A stretch of 64,000 nt of DNA from Pseudomonas sp. StFLB209 (GTDB lineage: Bacteria; Pseudomonadota; Gammaproteobacteria; Pseudomonadales; Pseudomonadaceae), in assembly GCF_000829415.1 (NCBI RefSeq), contig NZ_AP014637.1:4977001-5041000 (forward strand). The letters run 5' to 3'. Shown here one piece after another: positions 26,537 to 35,375 of this stretch. Position 1 is the first letter of the stretch. Each line of letters begins with the position of its first letter. Below the pieces are notes generated by a model. That model did no database searches. It was not told the DNA's origin and saw only the letters and a list, made by a program, of their open reading frames with translations. The position numbers were made by a program, and so were the translations under genes.

Positions 26537-27904
26537 TCAGTGACCAACCTGGTTGGGTACCGACCTGCGGCCGATGAACTTGCGTATGCCGATGTTTTCT
26601 TCAACCTTGCCGTCGCCATCGAGATAACCATGCTTGGTCAAATCCGGCATCAGCAAAGCGGAGATCAAGGTAACCGCGCCAATCAGCGATACATAGACGT
26701 AGAAGTGCTCTTCCATGCCCATCGAGCGGAAGGTCAGCGCCACGTACTCAGCCGAGCCACCGAACATCGCCGCTCCGACGGCGTATGGCAGGCCGACACC
26801 CAAGGCACGTACGGTCGGTGGGTAGAAATCGGCCTTCAGCACACCGGTAACCGGGGTATAGAACGCCGCAATGATCAGCCCGGCCACTACCAGCGCGAAA
26901 GCGCTATAGGGGTCGTGCACGGCCTTGATGGCAGACAGCAACGGAATGACCAGAAACGTCGAGAGCAAACCAAAGATGATCATGTTACGGCGTACGCCAA
27001 TCCTGTCAGCAAGCAGACCGAAAATCGGCTGACACAGCATGAAGATCACCAAGGCCGAAGCCATCAGGATGCTCACCGTCGGCGCTGGCAGACCTACGCT
27101 GACGACCAGGAATTTCTGCATGTAAGCCGTGAAGGTGTAGAAGTAAAGCGAGCAACCAATGGTAATGGTGAAGGTCAGCAGCACCGCTTTCTTGTGTTGC
27201 ATCAATGCCTTGATCGACCCGGACTCCTTGCGCTTCATATCCGCTTCAGTGGCGGTCTCACGCATGGTGCGGCGCAGGTAAACAACCACGATTGATGCCA
27301 GCGCACCGATCATGAACGGCACACGCCAGCCCCACTCCTTCAGATCCTGCTCGCTGAGCAGCAACTGCAACAGCGCGACGGTCAGCAACGCCAGCAGTTG
27401 GCCGGCAATGATGGTCATGTACTGGAACGAGCCATAGAACGAGCGCCGCCCTGCCCTGGATACCTCGCTGATGTAGGTCGCGCCGGTGCCGTATTCAGCC
27501 CCGACCGACAGCCCTTGCATCAGCCGCGCAATGATCAGCAATGTCGGCGCGGCGACCCCGATCGACGCATAGGTCGGCATGACGGCGATCATCAACGAGC
27601 CGCCGCACATCATGAACACCGAGATGATCATCGAGATCTTGCGTCCACGGGTATCGGCGATATAGCCGAAGATCCAGCCGCCAAGCGGGCGCATGAAGAA
27701 GCCGACAGCAAATATGCCTGCCGTGGCAAGCAACTGGCTGGTCTGGTCGCCGGAGGGGAAAAACAGTGAAGCGAAGTAAATCGAGGTGTAGGCGTAGATG
27801 AAAAAGTCATACCACTCCACCAGATTGCCGGAACAGACGCCGACGATTGCGGTGGTGCGCTCTTTGCGAGTCAACGGCTGTGCCGTGCCCATATCTGCAT
27901 TCAT
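26537..27904 (-). CDS. MFS metabolite:proton symporter (MHS family, KgtP/ShiA-like)
   Basis: 455 residues, 12 transmembrane helices. NLVEWYDFFIYAY, FFMRPLGGWIFGYIADTRGR and LMQGLSVGAEYGTGATYISE are the signatures of the MHS group, which imports 2-oxoglutarate, shikimate, citrate or other organic acids. The neighbouring D-hydroxyacid dehydrogenase suggests a carboxylate substrate. Inner membrane. Confidence 0.9.
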   Translation of the reverse strand: MNADMGTAQPLTRKERTTAIVGVCSGNLVEWYDFFIYAYTSIYFASLFFPSGDQTSQLLATAGIFAVGFFMRPLGGWIFGYIADTRGRKISMIISVFMMCGGSLMIAVMPTYASIGVAAPTLLIIARLMQGLSVGAEYGTGATYISEVSRAGRRSFYGSFQYMTIIAGQLLALLTVALLQLLLSEQDLKEWGWRVPFMIGALASIVVVYLRRTMRETATEADMKRKESGSIKALMQHKKAVLLTFTITIGCSLYFYTFTAYMQKFLVVSVGLPAPTVSILMASALVIFMLCQPIFGLLADRIGVRRNMIIFGLLSTFLVIPLLSAIKAVHDPYSAFALVVAGLIIAAFYTPVTGVLKADFYPPTVRALGVGLPYAVGAAMFGGSAEYVALTFRSMGMEEHFYVYVSLIGAVTLISALLMPDLTKHGYLDGDGKVEENIGIRKFIGRRSVPNQVGH

Positions 27905-27988
27905 GTTAGTACCCTGTTGTTATTGTTTTACTGACTCGGGTACAGCTTTGCACAGCGTGATTTTCGCGGAAGCCCCGCCAGCGATCTA

Positions 27989-28672
27989 TCAGTTATGCCC
28001 GTCCGGCATGTCCAGAACCTCGAATGTCTGCGCCCGACTTTGCGCAAGGTACGCCGCCACCTGACCCGCAGCAGCGTCCAGGCACCCTTTGAAAAAGTGA
28101 TCCGCCCCTGCAAATACCGAAACAGCGCGGTGATCAGCAGCAGCCCAGTTCATCAGGTTGGCCAACGGCGCCATTTCATCGCGCTCGCCGTGCAATAGCA
28201 GACAGTCTTGGGGCAAGGGCAACGGCTCGTAGTAGCGCTTGCCCGGCACGTCCCCAACCGGAAGTCCAAGCAGCGCGACAGCCCGCAACTGTTCCCGGAG
28301 CGTGCAGGCGACTCTGGCAAAAACATGCGCCCCGAACGAAAACCCGACCAGTGCTACAGACAGCTGTGGCAACTCCTGCGAGATATAGCGAATCACAGCC
28401 AGGGTGTCCTGGGCCTCACCGATGCCGTGATCATGTACCCCCTCCGTCTGGTCAACACCGCGAAAACTCGGCCGTACCACTAACCAGCCGGCGGCACTCA
28501 GATGACGGGCCAGGGTCAGCGGCACAATATGCCGCGGGCTACCGCCCAGCAGTGGCTGAGGATGGCTGAGCAGAACCACACCCTTGAGCGTTTTGCAGGG
28601 ATGATCGATCGTCAACTGGATGTGCCCCACCGGACCATCGATAAGGATTTGCTTGCGTTCGCTGTCTAACAT
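27989..28672 (-). CDS. Alpha/beta hydrolase (dienelactone hydrolase-like)
   Basis: 227 residues from ATG 28672, with AGAAGGGG before it; the frame is open to 28909 but that part lacks family likeness. HPQPLLGG is the oxyanion region, GFSFGAHV the nucleophile elbow (Ser about 108), LLHGERDEMAP holds the Asp and GADHFF the His. The family includes small esterases of the CocE/NonD and YpfH kind. It is the first gene of the reverse-strand set with the MHS transporter and dehydrogenase. Confidence 0.8.
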   Translation of the reverse strand: MLDSERKQILIDGPVGHIQLTIDHPCKTLKGVVLLSHPQPLLGGSPRHIVPLTLARHLSAAGWLVVRPSFRGVDQTEGVHDHGIGEAQDTLAVIRYISQELPQLSVALVGFSFGAHVFARVACTLREQLRAVALLGLPVGDVPGKRYYEPLPLPQDCLLLHGERDEMAPLANLMNWAAADHRAVSVFAGADHFFKGCLDAAAGQVAAYLAQSRAQTFEVLDMPDGHN

Positions 28673-29167
28673 GGCTGCCCCTTCTGAAAACTTAACTGAA
28701 CAGTATTGCGGCAAGCCCCGTATCAAGGATGGTTTTGCGGCTGCGCGAAAGTCTAAAGAGCCAGTGTCAACGCCGCTATAAAATCGCGGCATTTCAGCTA
28801 TGCCGATACGGCTGACGAAGCCGCCGTTCGCAGCCCACATGAATTCCTCCCGCCAAACCTTGACAGCCTCTCCGTGCGCAACAAATAATTTGTAAGAATT
28901 TATGTGCATGACCCTGTAACAAGGTCAGTCGGTAGATGAATGCTCAACCCAGCGGTACTCGCGCGCTTGTATGTCCTTTTTCCGCCATCTGTCCGGAGCA
29001 ATCCGGGCTGTTGCGGTAACCGTTTCTATCCCCGCTCTTGCGTCCCTGCACATGACTAGGCCGGTGGCCTTGCCACAAGGGCGATGCTCTTTTGCAGGCT
29101 GCGACGCCCTCCCCCTGCCTATTGATGCTGAGTGCAGCTTGCGCACCAGCCCAACCGAGATCTTTTC
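28673..29167. other. 495-bp gap between divergent units
   Basis: No convincing gene is seen. It must hold the promoters of the reverse-strand hydrolase/transporter set and of the GntP permease. An A/T-rich stretch near 28885-28905 is the most promoter-like part. No terminator or repeat was found. Confidence 0.4.
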
Positions 29168-30553
29168 ATGACCCCGTTAGATATTCAGCTCTTGATGACC
29201 GCACTGGTCAGTGTTCTGGTGCTGGTGGCACTCATTGTTTCGCGCCTGAAGATGCATCCGCTGCTGGCTCTGCTGGTGGTGTCCGTGGGTGTTGGATTTG
29301 CCACCGGCATGGAGCCCGGCTCGATCGTGTCACATGTGGTTGCCGGTGCTGGCAAAACCCTGGGTGCCGTAGGTGTGGTGATCGCGCTGGGGGCAATGCT
29401 GGGCAAGATCCTGGCTGACGCAGGCGTTACCGAGCAGGTCGCCGGGGTCATCCTCAAACGCACCCCGGATCGCCTGATTCCCTGGGCGATGATGCTGGTG
29501 GCGTTCGTCATTGGCATCCCGATGTTCTTCGAGGTCGGCCTGGTGATCATGCTGCCGCTGATTTTCAGTGTGGCCCGCAAGCTCGAAGGCCAGGCTCGCT
29601 TCAAGGGCTCTGCCTATGTCTACGTGGGCGTGCCGGTGATTTCCGCGCTGGCCGCCATGCACGGTATGGTGCCGCCGCACCCTGGCCCGCTGACCGCTAT
29701 CGCCGCGCTCAAGACCTCGGTCGGGCCGACCATGCTCTACGGTTTCCTTGCCGCTGTCCCGGCGATGATCTTGGGCGGCCCGCTGTATGGCATGTTCATC
29801 GCACCGCGTATGACCACCCGGCCAGATCAGGCGTTGCTCGACCAGTTCACCCTCACGGAAAAAACCGATGGCAAGCCTCTGCCCAGTGTCTGGATCGGCG
29901 TGCTGGCGGCCTTGCTGCCGGCGATTTTGATGCTGGTGCATGCGGTCGCCGAGATGCTGTTGCCCAAGGGTAATGCAATGTTGCAGATGGCGGCGTTTGT
30001 GGGCAACCCGCTGATTGCCATGCTGCTGGGCGTGCTGTTCGCCGGTACCAGCCTGGTGCTGTTGCGCGGCGGCGACACCGACAAGCTGCGCGCGGCGCTG
30101 GGCAAGAGCCTCATGCCCATCGCCTCGATCATCATGATCATTGCCGGCGGCGGTGCTTTCCAGGAGCTGCTGACCAGTGCCAAGGTCGGCGACGCCATTG
30201 TTCACCTGACCCAGCAGTCGGCCATCCCGCCGCTGTTGCTCGGCTGGTTGATCGCGATGCTGCTGTCGGTGTCAACTGGTTCGGCTACTGTCGGTATCGT
30301 CGGCGCTGCCGGCCTGCTGGCGCCCCTTGCCGGTGCTGACCCTACTCTAAACCTGCCGTTGCTGGCGCTGTCCATCGGCTGCGGTTCGCTGTTTTTCAAC
30401 TATGCCAACCATGCGGGCTTCTGGATGGTTAAAGAGTCGTTCGGTATGACCATGGGCGAAGCCACCAAAACCATCTCGGTGGTGCAATCCATCGTCTCCT
30501 TGGTGGGTTTGATCATGGTGTTGATTCTGAACGCCGTCATCCCGGTGACTTGA
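29168..30553 (+). CDS. GntP-family permease
   Basis: 461 residues from ATG 29168, 12 or more hydrophobic helices. Blocks GIPMFFEVGLVIMLPLIF, HGMVPPHPGPLTAIAAL and NHAGFWMVKESFGMT are typical of gluconate/organic-acid permeases of the GntP family. The substrate is a small hydroxy acid, possibly gluconate, glycerate or a related compound. No kinase or dehydratase accompanies it, so the substrate stays open. Confidence 0.88.
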   Translation: MTPLDIQLLMTALVSVLVLVALIVSRLKMHPLLALLVVSVGVGFATGMEPGSIVSHVVAGAGKTLGAVGVVIALGAMLGKILADAGVTEQVAGVILKRTPDRLIPWAMMLVAFVIGIPMFFEVGLVIMLPLIFSVARKLEGQARFKGSAYVYVGVPVISALAAMHGMVPPHPGPLTAIAALKTSVGPTMLYGFLAAVPAMILGGPLYGMFIAPRMTTRPDQALLDQFTLTEKTDGKPLPSVWIGVLAALLPAILMLVHAVAEMLLPKGNAMLQMAAFVGNPLIAMLLGVLFAGTSLVLLRGGDTDKLRAALGKSLMPIASIIMIIAGGGAFQELLTSAKVGDAIVHLTQQSAIPPLLLGWLIAMLLSVSTGSATVGIVGAAGLLAPLAGADPTLNLPLLALSIGCGSLFFNYANHAGFWMVKESFGMTMGEATKTISVVQSIVSLVGLIMVLILNAVIPVT

Positions 30554-30686
30554 ACCGGGATACCGCTACCCAGAGGCATTTATTGCAGCACTGGCAGGAA
30601 GCGACCTGTCAGTGCCGCTGCCTTCGTAAACCATGAACCTTTCCTCCCTGTCGCTTTCCTAGAAGCACACCATTTTGGAGAAGCCC

Positions 30687-31748
30687 ATGACTCATCTGGC
30701 ATTGATCGTCGGCGCCAGCGGCATCGTCGGCAGCGCAACCACCCAGCTTCTGCTGGAGAACGGCTGGCAGGTCGCCGCCCTTTCCCGTAACCCCGCCAGG
30801 CAGGAAGGGGTGATACCCGTGGCGGCCGATCTGCAGGATCCGACGTCCGTCACGGCCGCGCTGAAAGACCTCAAACCCACGCACGTGTTCATCACCACCT
30901 GGTCACGGCAGGCCACCGAGGCCGAAAACATCAAGGTCAATTCGGCGATGGTGCGCAATGTGCTGGATGCCCTGCGCCCGGCTGGCAGCGTAAAACACGT
31001 GGCCCTGGTGACAGGCCTGAAGCACTACCTGGGCCCGTTCGAGGCCTATGGCAAAGGCAGCCTGCCGCAGACGCCGTTCCGTGAGCAACAGGGTCGTCTG
31101 GACGTCGAGAACTTCTATTACGCGCAGGAAGACGAAGTGTTCGCCGCGGCGGACAAAGACGGCTTCACCTGGAGCGTCCACCGCCCGCATACGGTCACCG
31201 GCGTTGCGGTGGGTAACGCGATGAACATGGCCACCACGCTTGCGGTTTACGCCACGGTTTGTAAGCACACCGGTCGGCCATTCGTGTTTCCCGGCTCCAG
31301 GGTGCAGTGGGACAGCCTCACCGACATGACCGATGCCCGGCAGTTGGCCAGGCAGCAACTGTGGGCGGCCACCACGCCAGCGGCGGCCAACCAGGCGTTC
31401 AACATCACCAACGGCGATATCTTTCGCTGGAAGTGGATGTGGGGGCGGATTGCCGAGTACTTCGGCCTTGAAGCCGCTGACTTCCCCGCTTCGCCCGCGC
31501 CACTGGAGTCACAGATGGCCGACGACCAGAAGGTCTGGAGCCAGATCGTGGCCGAGCACGGCCTGCAAGAGGCGGACATTGATCGGCTGATTTCGCCATG
31601 GCATACCGACGCCGATCTCGGGCGTCCCATCGAAGTGGTCACCGACATGTCGAAAAGCCGGCTCATGGGCTTTAACGCCTATCAGGCCAGCGATCAGGCG
31701 TTTTTCGATGTGTTCGACAAATTGCGGGCTGATCGGCTGATCCCCTGA
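30687..31748 (+). CDS. SDR-family enone reductase of the PRISE type
   Basis: 353 residues from ATG 30687 with GGAG upstream. NAD(P)-binding GASGIVGS is at the N-terminus. TGLKHYLGPFE and NFYYAQEDEVF carry the Lys and Tyr that identify progesterone 5-beta-reductase/iridoid synthase-like (PRISE) enzymes, which reduce activated C=C bonds. Bacterial members act on enones or are of unknown substrate. A strong terminator follows, so it is probably monocistronic or ends the GntP unit. Confidence 0.85.
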   Translation: MTHLALIVGASGIVGSATTQLLLENGWQVAALSRNPARQEGVIPVAADLQDPTSVTAALKDLKPTHVFITTWSRQATEAENIKVNSAMVRNVLDALRPAGSVKHVALVTGLKHYLGPFEAYGKGSLPQTPFREQQGRLDVENFYYAQEDEVFAAADKDGFTWSVHRPHTVTGVAVGNAMNMATTLAVYATVCKHTGRPFVFPGSRVQWDSLTDMTDARQLARQQLWAATTPAAANQAFNITNGDIFRWKWMWGRIAEYFGLEAADFPASPAPLESQMADDQKVWSQIVAEHGLQEADIDRLISPWHTDADLGRPIEVVTDMSKSRLMGFNAYQASDQAFFDVFDKLRADRLIP

Positions 31749-31770
31749 GGCTCAGACCCACGCAAGGCAA

Positions 31771-31799
31771 AAGGCCCATGAAGTTCATGGGTCTTTTTT
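31771..31799 (+). terminator. Rho-independent terminator after the PRISE-type reductase
   Basis: AGGCCCATGAA pairs with TTCATGGGTCT and is followed by TTTTTT, 22 bp after the stop codon. Confidence 0.85.
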
Positions 31800-31867
31800 C
31801 ATGACTTGGTTTTTAGCCGCTGGCGCGGCACCATCGTCCAGGCTTTGTAAACCCACAGGTCTGCCCG

Positions 31868-32860
31868 ATGCTGCACTCCACCCTCACTACCCTGAACGCG
31901 GTGTCGCTGATCCTCGAAACCTTGCGTGAGGAGGGTATTGCTGCCAGCGAGCTTCTGGCCGGCAGTGGCATCGAGGAAGCCGACCTGATTCGTCCCGACC
32001 CACGCATTACCACAGCCCAGGAGGCACGGGTGTGCGCCAATGCCCTGGCATTGCGCGAGACGTTCGGTCTGCAATTGGGCCAGCGGATGCACGTATCCGC
32101 GTATGGCCTGCTCGGTTACGCCATGTTGCTCAGCGATACACTGGGTGCTGCCCTGGAGCTGGCGCTGCGTTACCCGGCGTTGCTTGGCACCCTCTTCGAT
32201 CTGCGCCTGGAGGTGCGTGGCGACGTCGCCTGGCTGCTGGCCACGCAGTACCATTCGCGCCCCGAGCTGGCCGTGTTCAATGCCGAGCTGTGCCTGGGAT
32301 CATTGAAGGTGATCTGCGACGACCTGCTGGGCCGTCCCCTGCCCTTGCTGCAGGCCTGCTTCGCCCATCCGGCGCCCACCTACAGCAAGCGCTATCGGCG
32401 CAACTTTCCGTGCCCGGTGCGTTTCGAGGCGCTGCAACACGGCTTTGCCTTTGCTGCGCACATGCTGGAGCAGCCCCTGCCGCTGGCCGACCGGCTGACG
32501 CACCGGATCATGGCCGAGCGCTGCCGTCAGCAAAACTCCGAGTTCAGCGGCCGCCAGGCCTGGCTGGGGCGTATTCGCCAATACCTGGCCGAGCATCTGG
32601 CCAATCCTCCGGGGCTTGAAGGGCTGGCCCGGCAGATGAACTGCTCAGCGCGCAGCCTGCGCCGGCACCTGCATGACATGGGCAGCAGTTATCAGCAGTT
32701 GCTTGATGCCCTGCGTTTCGAGCGGGCCAAGGTGCTGTTGGTCGAACAACAGTGGCCGGTCCAGCAGGTTGCCGAAGCCTTGGGTTATAGCGAAACCGCC
32801 AGCTTTCGCCATGCGTTTATCCGTTGGAGCGGGGTTGCGCCCAGCCAGTACCGCACCTGA
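31868..32860 (+). CDS. AraC-family transcriptional regulator
   Basis: 330 residues. The N-terminal OruR/ArgR-type ligand domain (Arabinose_bd-like) is followed by a C-terminal double helix-turn-helix (about 240-330): ANPPGLEGLARQMNCSARSLRR and VAEALGYSETASFRHAFIRWSG. The next gene was an acetylpolyamine hydrolase, then a polyamine-binding protein. Regulation of polyamine use is a reasonable guess from context. Confidence 0.88.
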   Translation: MLHSTLTTLNAVSLILETLREEGIAASELLAGSGIEEADLIRPDPRITTAQEARVCANALALRETFGLQLGQRMHVSAYGLLGYAMLLSDTLGAALELALRYPALLGTLFDLRLEVRGDVAWLLATQYHSRPELAVFNAELCLGSLKVICDDLLGRPLPLLQACFAHPAPTYSKRYRRNFPCPVRFEALQHGFAFAAHMLEQPLPLADRLTHRIMAERCRQQNSEFSGRQAWLGRIRQYLAEHLANPPGLEGLARQMNCSARSLRRHLHDMGSSYQQLLDALRFERAKVLLVEQQWPVQQVAEALGYSETASFRHAFIRWSGVAPSQYRT

Positions 32861-33001
32861 AGCGTGCAGCGCGCCCTTAAAAAGGGCGAAATTCGGTCAA
32901 ATCTATTGGCCATATCTATCCCCTTCTGGCCGTTCATAACGTTCTCCAGCAGGCGTTTCTGGCGAAACAATGCTCGTCGTCACGCCACACGGAGCACGAC
33001 C

Positions 33002-33889
33002 ATGCTGACTGTCTATACCGACGACCATCACCTGCACCACGGCCGCTGCGAGCTGATCAACGGGCAACTCATGCCCTGTTTTGAGATGCCCTCGCGCGCT
33101 GATCATGTCCTGGCCCGGGTCAAGGCCCGTGAGCTGGGGCCAGTGCAGCCGCCAAGTGACCATGGTCTGGGCCCCATCGCTCGTGTGCACAGCGCCGACT
33201 ATCTGACGTTCTTCCAAGGCGCGTGGGCGCGTTGGCAAGCCATGGGCCAGGACGGCGACCTGTTGCCCTTCACCTGGCCGGCGCGCACGCTGCGCCGCGT
33301 GAAGCCCCAAGGGTTGCACGGTGAGCTGGGCTACTACAGCTTCGACGCTGGCGCCCCCATCACCGCCGGCACCTGGCAGGCCGCTTACAGTGCTGCACAA
33401 GTGGCGCTCACCGCCCAGGCCCACATACAGAGCGGCGCCGACAGCGACGTCATGGGCGGCTATTTCTACCTGAACAACGCAGCTATCGCCGCCCAGGCGT
33501 TTCTCGACCAGGGCCGCCAGCGCGTGGCGATCCTCGATGTCGACTATCACCATGGCAACGGCACCCAGGCGATTTTCTACGACCGCAGTGATGTGTTTTT
33601 CACCTCCATCCATGGCGACCCGGCCAACGAGTTTCCGTTCTTCCTGGGTTATGCCGATGAAACCGCCTGTGCAGCCATCGACAGCTACGCCGCCGAGGTA
33701 CTGGTGGTGTCGCTGGGGGTGGACACCTTCAAGCAAGATCCGATCTCGCAGTTCACCCTCGACAGTGGCGACTACCTGGCCATGGGGGCGCGTATCGCGG
33801 CACTCGGCCTGCCCACGCTGTTTGTGATGGAAGGCGGTTATGCCGTCGAAGAAATCGGCATCAATGCCTTGACATCCTCCCCGGCCTGA
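33002..33889 (+). pseudogene. Acetylpolyamine amidohydrolase (HDAC family), degenerate
   Basis: It begins exactly like AphA-type enzymes (MLTVYTDDHHLHHGRCELI, then MPCFEMPSRADHV). Compared with the family as I know it, the segment carrying the catalytic PPGHHA motif is absent: TAQAHIQSGADS runs straight into DVMGGYFYLNNAA. A second stretch of about 25-30 residues is missing between GYADET and ACAAIDSYAAE. Both losses keep the frame. Zinc ligands in DVDYHHGNG remain. The C-terminus is cut at GINA by the IS edge at 33869 and ends with six IS-coded residues. It should have no deacetylase activity. Confidence 0.75.
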
Positions 33890-34030
33890 AGGCCGGAGAT
33901 TCCTACGGCGCTCAGGCGCGGCATCGAGCCGCCCCCGAGTCGCTTCGGTGGGTTCCTGCTGCTGGCGCCATGACCTCTGCGCTCACTTCACAGGCTAACC
34001 GGGCGTGTCCCGCCCTTAGTACATTGATCG
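33869..34030 (-). ncRNA. Predicted omega RNA of TnpB
   Basis: In this family the guide RNA is read on the tnpB strand across the 3' end of tnpB and the right end. Its guide is the host DNA just past the element. Here that would be the sequence complementary to 33849-33868 inside the hydrolase gene. The 5' limit given is a guess; the conserved right-end hairpin is at 33881-33896. Confidence 0.4.
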
Positions 34031-35135
34031 CCCCGACCACATCGGCGTTGCCTTCGAAACCACATCCCACACACCTGAACAGCGCTTGCGTCTGGCGGTT
34101 GGCCGCCGACACATGGCCGCAACACGGGCACGTGCGGCTGGTATTTTGCGGCGGCACGGCAATCAGCCAGCCGCCGCGCCACGCCAGCTTGTAGTTCAGT
34201 TGGCGGCGGAACTCGAACCAGCCCTGATCGAGAATGGCCCTGTTCAGGCCAGATTTGGCCCGAACGTTTCTTCCCGGTGCCTCGGCCGTGCCTGCCGCCG
34301 ACCTGGACATATTGCGTACCTGCAAGTCCTCGATACACACCATCGCGTGGTTTTGGCTGATCGTGGTGGAGCACTTGTGCAGGTAGTCGCGGCGGGCATT
34401 GCCGATTCGGGAATGAATGCGCTGGACGCGGGCTTTCGCCTTTTTCCAGTTGCGGCTGAATCTGACCTTGCGGCTCATCGCCTGCTGCGCTTTGCACAGC
34501 GCGGTTTCATGACGTTTGAAGCTGTTCAGGGGTGCGTAGAAGGAGCCATCCGAAAGCGTGGCGAACCGGGCAATGCCCATGTCGATGCCAACTGCCGCCC
34601 CCTGCGCCGTGGGCTGCTCATCGATCTCTCGTTCGGTCTGGATGCTCACGAACCACTTGCCACACGACTGGCTCACGGTGATGTTCTTCACAGTACCAGG
34701 CACCTCGCGGCTGTTGCGGTAACGCAGCCAGCCCAGCTTGGGCAAGAACAGGCGGCTGTTGGTCTGGTCGAGCTTGATCTGTTTCGGGTCGGGATAGCGG
34801 AAACTGTCGCGCTGCCCCTTCTTCTTGAACCGGGGAAAGTCGGCTCGCTTGGCGAAGAAGTTGGTGTAGGCCCGCTCCAGATCCTTGAGGCTCTGTTGCA
34901 ATGGGTGAACAGGCGCATCGGCCAGCCATGCGGTTTGCGGGCTATTGCGCCACTCGGTCAGCAACTTGCACAGGCCCGCATAGCCGAGCTTCTTCTCGCC
35001 TTGCTCGTGGCGCTGTTTCTGCAACGCCAGTGCCTTGTTGAAGACGAAGCGACAGGAGCCGGCAAAGCGGCGCATTTGCCGCTCCTGCTGGCCGTCTGGC
35101 ATGAGTTCGTACTTGAAGGCTTGAAGTCGTTGCAT
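33912..35135 (-). CDS. tnpB: TnpB RNA-guided endonuclease (OrfB)
   Basis: 407 residues. The split RuvC nuclease is complete: Asp in GIDMGIARFATLSDG, Glu in CIEDLQVRNM, Asp in GNADVVGAINVL. The zinc ribbon CPCCGH...CVGCGF lies before the last motif. The N-terminus (FKYELMPDGQQERQMRRFAG) is the usual helix-turn-helix/wedge start. TnpB uses an omega RNA to cut DNA next to a short TAM, which helps retain the element after excision. With tnpA broken, this copy can move only with help in trans. Confidence 0.92.
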   Translation of the reverse strand: MQRLQAFKYELMPDGQQERQMRRFAGSCRFVFNKALALQKQRHEQGEKKLGYAGLCKLLTEWRNSPQTAWLADAPVHPLQQSLKDLERAYTNFFAKRADFPRFKKKGQRDSFRYPDPKQIKLDQTNSRLFLPKLGWLRYRNSREVPGTVKNITVSQSCGKWFVSIQTEREIDEQPTAQGAAVGIDMGIARFATLSDGSFYAPLNSFKRHETALCKAQQAMSRKVRFSRNWKKAKARVQRIHSRIGNARRDYLHKCSTTISQNHAMVCIEDLQVRNMSRSAAGTAEAPGRNVRAKSGLNRAILDQGWFEFRRQLNYKLAWRGGWLIAVPPQNTSRTCPCCGHVSAANRQTQALFRCVGCGFEGNADVVGAINVLRAGHARLACEVSAEVMAPAAGTHRSDSGAARCRA

Positions 35136-35149
35136 GCTGCTCTTGAGCC

Positions 35150-35240
35150 ATGAGCAATGAAGGCGACATTAGGCGCGGGCGGCACGGTGTTTTCAAGGTG
35201 CATGCCCATGGGATCTTTGTAACGAAATACCGCCGTAGAG
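35150..35240 (+). pseudogene. TnpA (HUH transposase) N-terminal remnant
   Basis: The first ~30 codons read RRGRHGVFKVHAHGIFVTKYRR, partly quoted as RGRH and FVTKYRR, which are the signature start of IS200/IS605 TnpA. The likeness then stops. The HUH motif and catalytic Tyr are gone, and within about 110 bp the left-end hairpin begins. An internal deletion removed most of the gene. Confidence 0.65.
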
Positions 35241-35375
35241 GGCATACTGTGTCGCCGTGTTACTGCGCATCATCCTGTGGCGGTGCGTACACCGAACAGC
35301 AGCAGACACCCCACTGCAACCAGGGACGGCTACGCCGTCCGCGCTATCCTTCCCCGCCCTGAACGGCGGGGCTTG

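Noticed and set aside
27989..28909. A longer hydrolase starting at 28909
   Set aside because: The first 79 residues do not resemble the family, whereas ATG 28672 has a good ribosome site and gives the normal length.
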